From assembly GCA_964409645.1 (NCBI GenBank), contig CAYPEK010000002.1, positions 71,314-135,313 of the forward strand: 64,000 bases of DNA. Direction: 5' to 3'. Shown here one piece after another: positions 25,168-40,100 of the stretch. The translations under genes and the position numbers were made by a program. Within the stretch, counting starts at the first letter, position 1; the number at the start of each line of letters is the position of its first letter. Below the pieces are notes generated by a model. The model worked only from the letters and a program-made list of their open reading frames with translations. It made no database searches and was not told the origin of the DNA. The DNA is from CAYPEK01 sp964409645. Its GTDB lineage: Bacteria > UBP15 > UBA6099.

Positions 25168-28100
25168 TCATGGCAAGGTCATGTTAACGGCAAACGGTGA
25201 GGTATTCCCGTTTCCATCCGTGAGAGTTGCAGAAAGAGTATGCGATGTGGAGCTAACGGAAGAAATAAGTATGTTCTTTGTCAGGGAAACGCCTGCCGTT
25301 GTGAAGCTCAAGTAATCCAGATATTTATATCCTTCGCCGCTGGTTGTATCCGCTGCAACCGGAATTGAAGTATCGTCGGCAAGGAAAAACTCTACCTTAC
25401 AGGGCAGAGCCGCTGAACATGTTGCGGTGCTTGCCACGCTCGCGGTTATTACATAATTGGTGGCGGTTTTGGTAATTGACACTATAGTGGGAGCCGATAA
25501 GCTGCCGTTAGCGCCGCTGCTTAGCTTAATTCCGGGGCCGTTGTTCTCATATATGGAATTCTGGGTTATCTTGTTTCTCACCACTCCGGCGCCGTAGAGA
25601 GTAACGCCGCCGCCCGCTGTGGTTAACGCGCCGTTATGATGGATTTTACAGCTCTGCACCAGATTGTCGGTCGTGGTCGATCCGCTGTTACCCATAGCAA
25701 TGCCTGCCGCGGGGAAATTTCGAATTTCAAGGTTTTTGACCACATTGCTGCTTGTGTTAATCCTCAATCCTGCACCGCCCGATGCCGTGTATAGGGTTCC
25801 GTCCAGAACTATGTTTCTGCCACTTCCGCCGTCTATCGTGATGCTGCTCTTATCGAATATCGGAAGGGCGGTCTGAATGCTGATGACTGTCCCGACCGCC
25901 AATGCCGAGAAATCGATGGAATTGCCGTTGGCCAAGCTCCCTGAATACATGCAAGACCTCAGCGTTCCGCTTTCCGTGGTATCACTGCTGCTTGTTACCT
26001 TGTTATCCGGGCAATGATACGGCAAGGCGAAGTTTGCTGCGTATGGCGATGTGTTCCCGTAACTGTCGGTTACAGTGGCCGTGATGTGTGTTGAATACTT
26101 ATTAATCGACGAAACATCGACGCTGCTGATATACATATAGCAATACGTAGAATCGCAATTGGATAGTGTGGTGTAGCTAGTCACATACATATATCCTTCG
26201 CCGCTGCCGGTGGGGTCAAGAACCACATTTGAAGTCGGGTCATTGGCGGCAAATATTTCAACTTTGCACAATCCTTTGGGGCCGTTCATGCAGTTGTCCT
26301 GTAATGGTATATCAACCTTAATCAAATACTTCCCATCCGTTCCTTTTGTAACAGTTTCTATGACCGGAGGCGGAGCGCTCGCATTTGCGCTCATGGACAA
26401 TTTGATTCCGGGGCCATTGTTCTCATAAATTGAATTCTGCGACAATGTGTTTCTCACTACTCCCGAACCGAAGAGCGAAATGCCGCCGCCCGCAGTGGAT
26501 AATGAGCCGTTGTGATGGATTTTGCAGTTTTGCACTAAATTATCGGTCGTAGTCGATCCACTGTTACCGATATAAATGCCGACGGCGGGGAAGTTTCTGA
26601 ATTCCAGATTTTTGACAACATTGTTGCTTGTCAGAATGTTCAGCCCGACACCGCCGATGGCCGTGATACCGCTTCCGTCAAGTATGATGTTCTTATTGCC
26701 TCCGTCGATCGTGATATTGCTCTTGGTGAAAGAAGGAAGAGTTGTCTTAAGATTAATAACTTCTCCTACGGGGTAATCGTTGAAACTAATTGCGCTGTTG
26801 TCGAGCAAGTCCTTAGTCGCCAAGCATGATCTCAGTGTTTCGCTTCCTCTGTCCGCCGAACTCCTTACCATTAAATCGGGGCAGACGTTGGGGATTTCGT
26901 AGTTTGCCGCATAAGTCGATGTGTTTCCGGCACTGTCGGTTATGGTCGCTGTAAGATAGCTGCTATATCTGCTAACCTGCCGGAGATTCACATTGTTTAT
27001 CACTAAGTAGCAATTTGAAGAGAGCGAACAGAAGCTGGTCAGTTCGCTTTCCGGTGTGTGATTTACATATAGAAAACCTTCACCGTATCCAGTAGAGTCG
27101 GCCAATATTTTTGGGGATTCATGTGGCCCGTCCGCTATAAACAACTCCACCTTGCATCCGTTTGAACCGCTCGTGCAATCTATTCCGTCCGGGAAATGAA
27201 CGTTGATGGTGTATAACCCATTGCCGTTATCGAAAATTGTCTGAATCACCGGTGGCTGGATGCCGTCGTTTGGCGACGGGTTGTAAGCTTCAAATACAAT
27301 GCCTGCGCCGGTATTTTCATATATGCGGTTTTTAGTGAAGGTATTATGGTTGTTATTAGCGGAGACATAGATACCGCCGCCGAAACCAGTGGCGTCGTTG
27401 TTGTAAGCGATCGAGTTGTTACTGATCGTATTGTCGCTCGACTGTGAATATATGAATAACCCTCTTTTGTTATGTATATCGGCACCCGCTGGGGAAATGC
27501 CGATGAAGTTGTTCGAGATCGTCGATTGTGATGTGCTTTCGAAATAAATTCCGTATGTGCAGCCTCCGATAACGTTGCCGCTTATCGTGTCGCGGGTGTT
27601 GATTCCTCTTGCATAAATGCACGCGTTCGAGCCGGTCGCGTCCAAAAGAGCGGTCCCGGCTGCGTTGACGCCTATCATGTTGTCGGCTATCGTACAGGCC
27701 GCGCAATTGTACAGAGTCAAATTCACGTTTGTGCTGCCCGAAATGACGTTCCGCCGTATGATATTTGCGCTGTCATGAGTTGTGGAATGATTCGTTCCGT
27801 TGATTATGCCGTTTCCGACTCTCAGCGCCGTGGCGGGCAGGGATGTTCCGTCCGCCGTTCCGATCCAGTTGTCCTCGATAATAGCGTTGTCGGCGGTGTC
27901 ACCGAAAGTCGAAAGGCCGACTTTGAATCCCAAGATTATCAGATGGCTTAATTTGACATCCTTAGACTGAATGTTGAGGCCATAGAATGTTGTTGAACTG
28001 TCTGGCCCGAGGCCGACGATCTTTGTGGCCGGATCGCCTCCGGAAGTATTGCCTTCGATTTCCGTCCTGTCTCCCGTCAGATATGGCAATGCCGTTTGAA

Positions 28101-31100
28101 TATTAACTTGCGTGACGCTGGGATCGAAAACAATTTTCGTTCCGGGGAACGTATTTGCCATGTCGATGCATGAACGAAGAGTTCCGGAACCGGTGTCGGC
28201 GGAGCTTGTCACTTCGCAATCATCATCTATTAAGTGATTTTGTGCGAATGTTGATGTATTACCTTCCGAGTCGGTAAGAGTCATAGTAATTGCGGTGCTG
28301 GTGGTTGGCAGACTTGCTTCGCTGACGCTGAATGTCAAAACGCATGTTGCCGGAGCAGCCGGGCATTGCAGATTCAAAGAGTGATCGACATATCGGAAAG
28401 CTTCACCTGTTTTGCTTTCATCCGGGCTAACTGTCGGAGAGCTGGTGTTGTCAACCAAAAACAGTTCTGCTGTGCATGTTTGCGCACTCGTGCATCTCGA
28501 GTTTTCCGGAATAGTATATGAAATGGTGTAATTGCCTCCGGATTTTACAATATTATCGATCACAGGCGGCTTGATGTCGTCGTTTGGCGACGGGATGTAA
28601 GCCCCAAACACAATGCCTGCGCCGGTGTTTTCATATATGCGATTCTGAGTAATTCTGGTATGGTTGTTATTGGGATATACATAGATACCGCCACCGTAAC
28701 CAGCGTCGTCGTCGTTGTAAGCGATCGTGTTGTTACTGATCGTGTTATCGCTCGACTGCGCATATATGAATATCCCTTTCTTATTATGTATATCGGCACC
28801 CGCTTGGGAAATGCCGATGAAGTTGTTCGAGATCGTCGATTGTGATGTACTTTCGAAATAAATTCCGTATGTACAGCCTCCGATAACGTTGCCGCTTATC
28901 GTGTCGCGGGTGTTGATTCCTCTTGCATAAATGCACGCGTTCGAGCCGGTCGCGTCCAAAAGAGCGGTCCCGGCTGCGTTGACGCCTATCATGTTGTCGG
29001 CTATCGTACAGGCCGCGCAATTGTACAGAGTCAAATTCACGTTTGTGCTGCCCGAAATGACGTTCCGCCGTATGATATTTGCGCTGTCATGAGTTGTGGA
29101 ATGATTCGTTCCGTTGATTATGCCGTTTCCGACTCTCAGCGCCGTGGCGGGCAGGGATGTTCCGTCCGCCGTTCCGATCCAGTTGTCCTCGATAATAGCG
29201 TTGTCGGCGGTGTCACCGAAAGTCGAAAGGCCGACTTTGAATCCCAAGATTATCAGATGGCTTAATTTGACATCCTTAGACTGAATGTTGAGGCCATAGA
29301 ATGTTGTTGAACTGTCTGGCCCGAGGCCGACGATCTTTGTGGCCGGATCGCCTCCGGAAGTATTGCCTTCGATTTCCGTCCTGTCTCCCGTCAGATATGG
29401 CAATGCCGTTTGAATATTAACTTGCGTGACGCTGGGATCGAAAACAATTTTCGTTCCGGCGGACGTATTTGCTGTGTCGATGCACGAACGAAGAGTCCAG
29501 TCGCCTGTGTCTGCATTGCTTGTGACAGTGCAATTATTCGTTCCATAATTATTAGCGAATTGTGAAGTGTTCCCTGTGGAGTCGGTTACAGTTGCCGTGA
29601 TGCTCTTTGTCGTGGAGTTGGGAATTGGAATATTGTCTATAACACAATTGCCCGTGCCGCTGCATTGAGAGCTGATGAGTATTTTATACCCTTCGCCGGC
29701 GCCGGAGGGATCTTCAAGAATGCTGTTTTCTCCGGTTTCATATATCTCCACAGTGCAAGGCGCAGCCGCGCATACGGGAACATTGACCAATGCTTTCAAA
29801 TAACCGCTTGTTGCCGAGTTCATAAGGCTTCTTATTGCCGGAGCGGCGATTCCGCCGTTAGCGCCCGACTCAAGCTTTATCCCCAAGCCGCCATTCCCGT
29901 AAATCTGGTTGTAGTTGATTTTCGCTCTGCTTGCTCCGGAGCCGATAGTGACCCCGTGGGAGGCGTTAAAAACAATTGCGTTGACGCCGTTAGCGGTATT
30001 GTTGCCTATTGTATTATTCTGAGCCGTGCCTGATAGCGCTATCCCGTAATAATTCGGTGTTGCGTCCGTTCCGTTTTCTGTGCCTATCCAGTTTCCGATC
30101 ACGGTATTATTGTTACCGGTGACAGCTATTCCTGCTTTGCCCGTGTAGTCGAAGCCCGAAATCTTGAGGTTCTTCAACGTATTTCCGTTCGAAGAGAGAA
30201 CAATTCCGTCACAGCCGGTTGCACAGGAGCCGGATTTCTTTCTGACGATCACTCCGGCGCTTCCGCTGATGCTGCCGTCAATTGTCATTCCGGTCGAGCC
30301 GCTAATAGTTATCGGGCTTGCGACTTCTATGAACGTTGAAGCGGGAGGCAGATTGAAAGTAACCGTTTGCGGAGTCGAAGCGATTCCAGCTTTTGCTATG
30401 CACATTCTGAGAGAATATTTCGCGAACTGTTCGTCGGAATTGCTGGTTACAGAGTAGCCCGGGCACATATCCACTTTAAATTGCATCTGCTTTGCAATCT
30501 GATTGCCGGGAATGTCGATCGCATTAACGATGTATGTGAAATCTCCCTGTTTTTCATTGACGGTTACCGACGCGGTATAGTTGCCGAGGCCGTCCGGATT
30601 AAGTGTTATCGGATTGGTTTCCGCGAATATATCGTTTGCGGAGTCATCCAGCGTAACGGTGAGAGTATCATTGTTGATATCGGAAATCTGGCACGAAATG
30701 GTGACTTGCTGATGGATATCGCCTGTTACAGGTGAGCAGGTACCGATAACCGGTGACGAGTTGATAACTGTGAAAGTATAGCCTTTGTGGTCCGCGCCGC
30801 CGTCTTTATCAATTGCCGTGAAATTGACTGTGTAAGTGGCGGCGGGAACACCTTTGACCGCAATGGTACCTGTATAATAAGCACTATAATTCGTGCTTGC
30901 TGCTGTTCGCGTCAAAGTGACGGAGTTGAATGGAACTGACGTTGCATCGATACTCACCGACGATCCCGCGCTGGTCAATCCGCCGTCTGTGTCGGTTACG
31001 TGACACGAGATGTTGATGTTTGCGCCGGGGAGGGCACTATTTGGGGTGAAAGTGCAAGTATCAAAAACCGGCAATATATTGTTTGTCCTGAAAGTATAAT

Positions 31101-34100
31101 TAGAAGAGTTTGTAAAGGCCCCGTCAGATGAAACCACCGAGAAGGCGTATTCTCCGGCAGTTAAAATCTTCACGGTAATAGTGCTATTTACCCATTTATC
31201 CACTGATTTAGTGAGATCGAGCTGCGTGCCGGTGTGCTCAAAAATACCCAAAGCATCGTTGATATAGACGCGCGTGATATCTGCTGCCGTGTTCTTATCG
31301 TCCGCCTCGCAGTTGACCGATATAACGTCGCCCTTTATTCCGCTCAAACTTGAGAAATTGCATACCGGCGGATCAGGAGGTCCATTCTGAACCGTGAAAG
31401 TCTTTGACGTTGAGTTAATTGCACTGGTAATATCAGTCGCGTAAATAGCAATTGTTTTAGCATCGTGGGGTGTCCTTGCGATTTGCAATCCGGTCACGCT
31501 CCATGTGCTGACGGATGTGTTGTTCAGTTGAATGTCCGCGCCGGCGATCGGAGGTGTGAACACTCCGTTATCTTTCGAAATGTAAACTGTGCTTATTGTA
31601 TCACCGTTTGCATCGGTGACAGTGCAAGTCAGATCCACTAACGTGGTTTCGGGAATTCCCTGTACTGGAGAGAAATTGCTGCAGCTTATCGTAGGCGGAA
31701 CATTATTAATGTTAATAGATGCCGGCTCCGTATCGCTTAGCAATCCGTCAGATGCATTAACCGTAAAATTGTAGCTCTTCCCTGTAACGTTTTTGATGGT
31801 GAGGGTCGCTGTTTTCCATGTTGTTCCGGATATGAGACTCAGGGGTATTGTCGATCCGGCTGTGGAAAACACGCCTTCGGTATCAACGAAATTGGCCGAG
31901 GTTATATCTGAAGTCCCATTGGGGTCGGTCATATTGCAAGTGAGAACTACAAATTGGCCGGGATTGGCGTTTGTTGTGCCGAATCCACAGGAACCGGTTG
32001 TTATCACGGGCGGTAAGTTATTGACCGTGAATGTAATTGCCGAACTATTTACGGTTGTCGGCTTTGAATCGGTCGCGGAGAACGTGATATTGTAGGGTTT
32101 TCCTTTAACTGCTTTTACTATCATACCCGTAAAATACCAATGATTATCTGTTCCATGAGTAAGATTGTTCGAAGCGCCTGTGTTGAAGATGTTGTCCGCG
32201 CTTATTATTCTCACTTCGGTAACATCCGAATTCCCGTTGTCGTCGTCAACATAACAATCTGCATTAATGCTTGCGCCGGGGTCTCCGTTGTCTGGATTTA
32301 AGGTGCATAGCGAAAATACGGGCGCGACATTATTGATCGCCAGTGTAGCCGTCACGGGAATGGCCGGGATGTCTTCCGTATTAATTGCGTTAATAGTAAT
32401 CGTTCTCGATCCGGCGGTTAACGGTTTGACAAGAGTCAACGTCTTTTGGAAAGCATTACCGCCGATTGAATCGAGGGAAATAGTTCCGGATGGCGTGAAA
32501 ATACCATCTGAATCCGTAAACGACACAGCCAAATTTTTACTGAACGGATCTTGTGCGTTAACGCAATTAAGTGTTACTGAATCGCCGGGATTGGCGGATG
32601 ATGGCGTGAATGTGCAACTCCCGATCGAAGGTCGCGGATCGAAAGTCCCGGTCACGCTGCCGTTGCATTCAGTGTCCGAGGAAGCAGTATAGGTGTTCAC
32701 GCCGTTAATAATGCTCACGCCGGGGATGGTGGCATTTGAAGATGAGTCGGCGGTCAAGTTATAATCGGCGCCATTTAAATTGATCTTGATCGGTTTTGTG
32801 TCTGCGCGCGAAGTATTGAAGATAAGGTTGTATATGCCGGGTGAGGTCTTGGCATAATCGGTGGGCTTCACTCCGAATATCTCGAATAAAATTGGATCTG
32901 CCGGGGTATTTATGCTGTCAAATCCATCTTTACTTAGCTTGACTTCATATCTTCCGTATGGAATGTTGGGAACAAGACCATATCCTATTCCCGGGACAAG
33001 GCCCGATATGGAATTATAAGCGTAGCCCGGAGAATAATCCGGATCATACGATGAATCGTGCGCTGAATAGGAGCCGAAGTATAAAACGGGATTCTCATAA
33101 CTAATTGAGTCAAAGCCGTTTGTAAAAGCCTGTCCTATCACTTGAAACATATAGTTTGTGCCGGCGTATTCGTGTGTGTCGGATATCGAACAGGTTTTCC
33201 CTATGGTTGGGGTGAAAGTACTTACGATTGATATGACCGGTTTCACATCTATATGTGTGGGGGTGATATCATCGCAGAAACTTATGTCGCCGGAAGTCGC
33301 TCCGGGAGTCGCGGCCGGAAAAATCGATCCAAATAACTTGATACGGATTTCAGTTGAAGTCCATGCATTAACTCTGCTGTCCGTAGGAGTGATTTTTTCA
33401 TATTTGAATTGATTCGGTGGCGTCACGGACGGGAACGAAATGAAATCGTTTGAGCCCGATGTAAAATTCGTGCCGCTGATTGTGACTTCGTTAAAAACGC
33501 CTGTAGAATCAGTAATATATAATTCCGCAGGAGTAATCGACGTAATTTGCGGCACATCAATATTTACCACAACTGCATTTGAAAACTGATTTTCCACACG
33601 AACTTTGATTTCTTTTGTTGTCATGCTCAGCAGAGCGGGCGGCAATTTGAGTTCTATGTCGGTGTCGCTCCAATTCACTATATACTCGCTTGTTATGGGA
33701 ATATAATCAGTTCCATCCCTGTAAGCTACATAGCTCGCGCCTTGTGCCGCAAGAAAATTGTTTCCAAAAATGTGGATGTTATCTCTCGGACATTGTGTCG
33801 GGTATCCGATCGAAGTAATCGATGGAGTTATGCTCTGTGATGGAGCGAGTAGTTTGAATATATTCCCGCTATTGGCATGCGGATTTGATGAAGTGATGTA
33901 TGCATTGCCGGCGTGGTCGAACGAAATTCTATTTGCCGCCGGTACGCCGCACGAATAGCGTGCCCAACCGCCTACCGCATTTCCTGTCGCGGGATCGAGT
34001 TGCGCTTTGTAAACGCTGCTCTCGCCCATTGAAGAGATAAATAGATTTCCTTTTACAACTGAATCAGACGAGCTTTCCGGTCCCACTGCAATGCCTGTCG

Positions 34101-37100
34101 GTGTGCTGATATCACTTATAATACATGACAGGGCTGATGAAGTAGTATCAATTTTTTCTATTGTACCGCATCCAACTGTTGTGTTGTCCATAATGCATGG
34201 CAGCTCGCTGTCGTCTGTTACTGTATGTGAAAATATTGCGCCGTATAAACTGTTTCCATTATTGGAAAAAGCAATATCGGTAACAAAAAAAGTGCCCGGA
34301 TTGAAATTTGTGAATCCCTGACCGACGCCTACACTTTCACCTGTTGATTGATTAATATCGACTCTGCCGATGTTGAACGGAGCTATTTGTGGCATTGCAT
34401 AATCCATTGTAAATAGATCTCCGACGATCGATGCGGGACTTGAATCAGGCGCAACGGATACTCCTTGGCTAATCCATGGGATGGGCACATCGGTAGATGT
34501 GGTGATTGTTATTGGCGGCAATTCATATAATGGTTGCGGCTCCGAAGGAAATGATGAAGTGTTCTGAACATAATATATAGGTGCATCTCCACCCGCCGCC
34601 AAGAAAGCATCGTCATACTTTGGGATAGATGTAAAATCAGGCGCTGAAGTTAAATACAATCTTTCGGGGTGACTCAGAGGGATATCCATATCCATTAACA
34701 TTCTGCGTCTGCTTGCCGGAAGTGTTGAAACGAGTGTTTTTGTCGATGGATTGGTAATATGGTATATATTTTTTGTGTCGGCGGCATAAATATCTCCGAT
34801 CGTTGTAGGCACAGCCGCTACAGAGAAAAAACCGGATGAGGAAATGCCGGACAGGGTCGCATATATCAGGGGGGTAGGATAATCATTCCCACTCCCAATT
34901 GTGAAAGGTACGGCATTCGTGAGAGGCACTCCGTTCACTGTTGCTTCAAGGTTTCCGCTTGTAGCAGTGTCCGGAACCCTTACTGTAACATATTGAAGAT
35001 CTCTGAATGTTTTGGCATTGATACCTTTCTCCGGAGTCGCACTGCCCGGGAACGTAAAGAGATTATTATCGGGATGATCCATGTCGAATCCTTCTCCGAT
35101 CACCATGATGACATCTCCCGGATCACCGCAGACGTAAGTCGTGAAACGAGGCGGGATTCCCGATACCCAAGCGGAGAATTTCGGAACTTGGGCGGTGAGG
35201 TGTTTTCCGTCCGATGTGACAGTGCCTTTGATATCAGTTGCCGTCCATTTCTGATTATCTTCTTCGGAATCGAGGAAGAACATCGGGAGTTCCTGCCCCG
35301 GTGTAAGTTCTTGTTCAAGCGTGAGGGTTATTGTCACGGGAGAGTTGAACACCATTGACTTTGTGAAGAAAGCGCCGCCGCCGAACGCATAGCCTCCGGG
35401 AATGTTTGCAGGGTTGTCTTTCGGCAACATACGCCGTACAGTGATAACCGCGTCTTCGGGAAGCGCCCCGGCGGGGATAACTACCGATGCCTCTCCGCTT
35501 TGGTCGGTTAATTCGAACGGGAACGAATTCCCTGTCGAAGCACCGCACTGTATCGTTACGGGGCCGGAAAGTGCGCCGGCTGTTGTGGACACATTTCCTC
35601 CCGATTCCTTTGTCATCGATACGGAACCCGGTTCCGGAGCCGGCACGCGCGCTGTTACCATGAAAGAGTCTCCGGATATCACTTCCGCCTGAACTCCTCC
35701 GAATCTTACGATGTTTTCATTCGGATTCGCGCAGAGTCCCGAGCCGAGTATGGTTACTGCGTCGCCGAAACCACCACGTTGCGGATACACACTGTTAATG
35801 AATGGCATTTCATGTGAAATGGTTATCTGGACGGAGGCGGATGCGGAAGGTGTGCCCGCTTTGTCGAAAGCTATCGCATTGAACGTATGGCTCCCGGCGG
35901 AAACAGTCTGAGGATTGTATGCAAACTTGAAAATGCCGTTTCCGGTGTCAACTGAGGAAGATGCGAACAATGCATCCTCAATATACAGATCGACTCGCTC
36001 CGGACCTGCGGAGTCAATTGCGCGAACAGTGACTGCCGCTGATGTCCCGCCGATAATGCTGCCGGCAATCGGGGCCACTATCGCCGCGGTCGGAACGGAC
36101 CAGTCGATCGAGAATTGTCTCGATATAATCGGGCTTGAAGAGCCTGCGTTGTTTATGTCGTAGAAATCCACCTGACATGTGTTCAATCCTTCATTCCGGC
36201 AGTTGTTTGATGTATCGGCGCCCACCGTGATAGACGGGTTTGTAGAGCAACCGTATGCAGTCCAGCCGAGTGTCTGAGTTCCGTTGCTCAACACTCGGTA
36301 GTAACACACATTCAGCCCTGAGCCGCTTGCATCCGCATTAGTGACGTTGATCGTGAAATTTGTCTTTTGCCACGAACCCGCGTCCGGAGAATTGATAGTC
36401 GTCGCTGGGGGCATCATATTCAATACGAACTGATGTGTTTGTGTCGCAGACGGATTCCCGGCGGCATCGATAGCGACCGCGCCTATCGTATGATTGCCGC
36501 TCGAAAGTGACTGTGCGTCAATTTCCGTCCGCCATGTTGTTCCCGTATCAAGCGCGGCTTCAGCGCTGAACTCTCCATCGATATAAATCTTTACTGCTTC
36601 GACTGTAGAGCTGTCTGTTGCGTCGATCACTGCGGGGAACGAGGTCCCTTGAATGTTTTCCCCGTCCAACGGCGATTCGATATCGACTGTCGGGGATGTG
36701 TTGTCTATTGTCACTTCCGTTATTGCTTCCGCATAATGGTTGAACTGGCTTTTGTCCATTGCGGAGAGAACGATGGAATAAACGCCGTCGGGAAGCGGGT
36801 CTCCCGATTCGTCGGTTCCGTCCCATATCAAATCGACCGCCGAGTCTTCCCCGGTGTACGTCTTCACCGCTTCTGAATTGTTCCTTATTTCCACTTTCCA
36901 TGTGTAACCGTCGGAGTCTGAGATCGAAGCGGTTATGTGCGCAGAGTCTTTCACTCCCGCGCTGCCCTCGTTGTTCGGTGAGATGAGGTTAGGCGTAACG
37001 GCAAGGCCGGAGATCGCCGGAGGCGTGGAATTGACGTTTATCCTTATGGTTGCCTCCGCCGCGTTCGGAGTGGGGGAGAGGTCCACGGCGTGGATGTTTA

Positions 37101-40100
37101 TTATATTCTCACCTTCGTGAAGCGGATTGATGAATGTGATCTGACCGTTATCGCCGGATGTTTGGACCAATGTGCATCCTGAAGTTGTAACACAGGACGA
37201 ATCGTTCCAGTTGACTCCGAAGCCGGTGTCTTCGATTTTAACTGTGATTACGGGCCTGTTTTCTCCGACAGTTTGGCCGTCGGTGTGCGAAATGAATGTA
37301 ATCGCCGGAGGTGTGACGTCGATAGAAAAGACGGCGGTGCGCGTGATGGCGTTGCCCGCGAGGTCGGCTGTGGAAACCGATATTGTGTGGCTTCCGCTGC
37401 CGGAGAGCGAGACAGCGGCTCTGAATGTACTTGTTGTTTCGTCGTAAACAGCGGTAAGGTTTTCACCGTCGAGTGTGATGACGGTCGCAGAGACGTTCAG
37501 ACCGGAGCCGCCCGTGTTGTCGGTTGCGACCACGACGATTTCCGCGGGCGGAGTTCCTACCATCTGCCCGTCGTGCGGCTCAATCGATGTCACGGATGGG
37601 CTTTGGGTATCAAGTGTCACCGACGCTGTTTTCGTTATCGTTTCTGTACCGCGGATTGCTTCAGCGGTAATTGTGTTTGCACCTTCAACAAGAGTTATTG
37701 TCGTTGCGAACGAGCCGTCGGAGGCGACTGCGACCGCGTTGCCGTTCACTGTCACGGTGACGCCGGGTGTGGCAATTCCGTTGACGGTGAGCGAGGCGTT
37801 ATTTGTGATAAGGCCGTCCGCAGGTGAATTCAATGTGAGTGTCAGCGGGACGAAGATGTTGCTGCATTGCGCTGAGCAAGTGCTCGGATTCACGCATGTG
37901 TCGGTGGTCTGGATGTTGTTGTCGTTGCAGTCGGTGTCGGCCGTACAGGCATACGGACACTGTTCGTGATTGCATGAGGACTGCGATGTTCCGGGATTGA
38001 GACACGTGTCGGTTGTTTCCGGATTTGAGTCGTCGCATTCCGTGTCATTGAGACATGTTATGTTCTCATGTGAACATGCGGCGGTTGAGGCGCTTGCGTC
38101 GATGCAGATGTCAGCGGTGTGAGAGTTGTCATCGTCGCAGTCGATGTTGTTTCTGCAGGCGGTGCAGACGGCGGAAGTTGTTCCGCCGGCAACGCAGAAG
38201 ATGGCTGGCGCGGTGCAGTCGGCGTCGATATTACATGCGATCAGCGTATGTGCGCACTCGGACTGAAGCGTTCCGGGATTTTCGCACGTGTCGAGAGTCA
38301 GAGGATTTGAGTCGTCGCAGTTCGCGGCAGAGTTGCAGACGAAAGCGGTGTTCGTGCAGGTCGATTGAACTGTTCCCGGGTTTTCGCAAATGTCGAGAGT
38401 AAGCGGGATGCCGTCGTTGCATTCCCCGTCGTTAAGGCATCTGATCGTATTGTGTGAACAAGCCGCGGCGGCTGTGCTCTCATTTGAACAAATATCTTCC
38501 GTATGCGCGTTGCCGTCGTCGCAGTCATCGTTGTTTCTGCACAATGAGCAGAGCGCGGAAGTTGTTCCGCCGTTTACGCAGAAACCGCCCTGCGCGGCAC
38601 AATCCGCGTCAGAGTTGCAAGCGATCTGTGTATGGGCGCAGGCTGATGATGTAGTGCCGCCGTCCGAGCAAGTATCGATAGTCAGCGGATTCTGATCGTC
38701 GCAATCGTCGGCTGTATTGCACGCGATCAATGTATGCTGGCATGTCGCCGAAGTTGTTCCAACGTTTATGCATGTGTCGATAGTCAGCGGATTCGTATCA
38801 GCGCAGTCGGTGTCGGCGATGCATTGCATCGGATCGTTCGAACACGATGAATTGATTGTCCCCGGATTGTTGCACGCGTCCAGAGTCCACGGATTGCTGT
38901 CGTCGCATTCTGTGTTGTTTAAACATGCTATGGCGATATTGGTGCATGCTGCTGACGCTGTGCCTTCGTTGATGCACGTGTCTTCAGTATGGTCGTTTCC
39001 GTCGTTGCAATCCGCGCTCGACAAGCAGGCGGAGCAAATCGCGGTGGTTGTTCCTCCATCTACGCAGAATCTTCCCGGAGATGTGCAATCCGTGTCAGTG
39101 TTACATGCAATCTGGATATGCGTGCATGAGGATTGCAGGGTGCCCGGATCAACGCATTTATCTATCGTCAGCGCGATTCCGTCGTCGCAATTCGCGTCTG
39201 TGTTGCATACAAAAGCGGTGTTCGTGCAGGTTGATTGGACTGTTCCCGGGTTTTCGCAAACATCGAGAGTCAACGGAACACTGTCGTCGCATTCTTCGTC
39301 GTTCAGGCACATGATCGCATTGTGCGTGCATGTAGCCGAGGCTGTGCTTCCGTCATTGCAGACGTCTTCGGTATGGGAGTCGCCGTCATCGCAATCGCTG
39401 TTGTTTCTGCAAGCCGCGCACAGAGCGTTTGTTGTGCCGCCGTTAATGCAGAATTCAGCAGGGGGCGCGCAGTCGGTATTATTGTTGCAGGTAATCTGCG
39501 TGTGCGTGCATGAGGATTGCAGGGTGCCCGGATCGATACATTCATCTATAGTCAATGCGTCGCCGTCGTCGCAGTTTGCGGCCGAGTTGCAGGCGAATTG
39601 TGTGTTCGTGCAAGTTGACTGGACAGTTCCGGGATTTTCGCACTGGTCGATTGTTAGCGGATTGTCGTCATTGCATTCGCTGTCGCCAAAACATCTGATT
39701 TCATTATGTTCGCAGACGGCTGATGCGGTGTTTGCATTTGTGCAAATATCCTCTGTGTGATCGTCATTATCATTGCAATCGCTGTTATTCCTGCACGCAG
39801 TACAAACGGACGAGACTGTTCCTCCGCCGATACAGAACTGATCGACAGCACAATCTTCGTCGGAATTGCAGGTTATCGAAGTGTGCGTGCAAGATGATTG
39901 GAGTGTTCCCGGATTTTCGCAACCGTCTATGGTAAGAGTGTTTCCGTCGTCGCAATCTGCGGCAGAGTTGCAGGCGAACTGTGTGTTCGTGCATGTTGAC
40001 TGGACAGTTCCGGGATTTTCACATGAATCGATCGTAAGGGAATCATTATCGTCGCATTCGGAGTCATTCAGACATCTGATCGTGTCATGAGAGCAGGAGG

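Noticed and set aside
38717..39760. 347-codon plus-strand frame
   Set aside because: Antisense to the Cys-rich repeats; its own repetitiveness is inherited from them.
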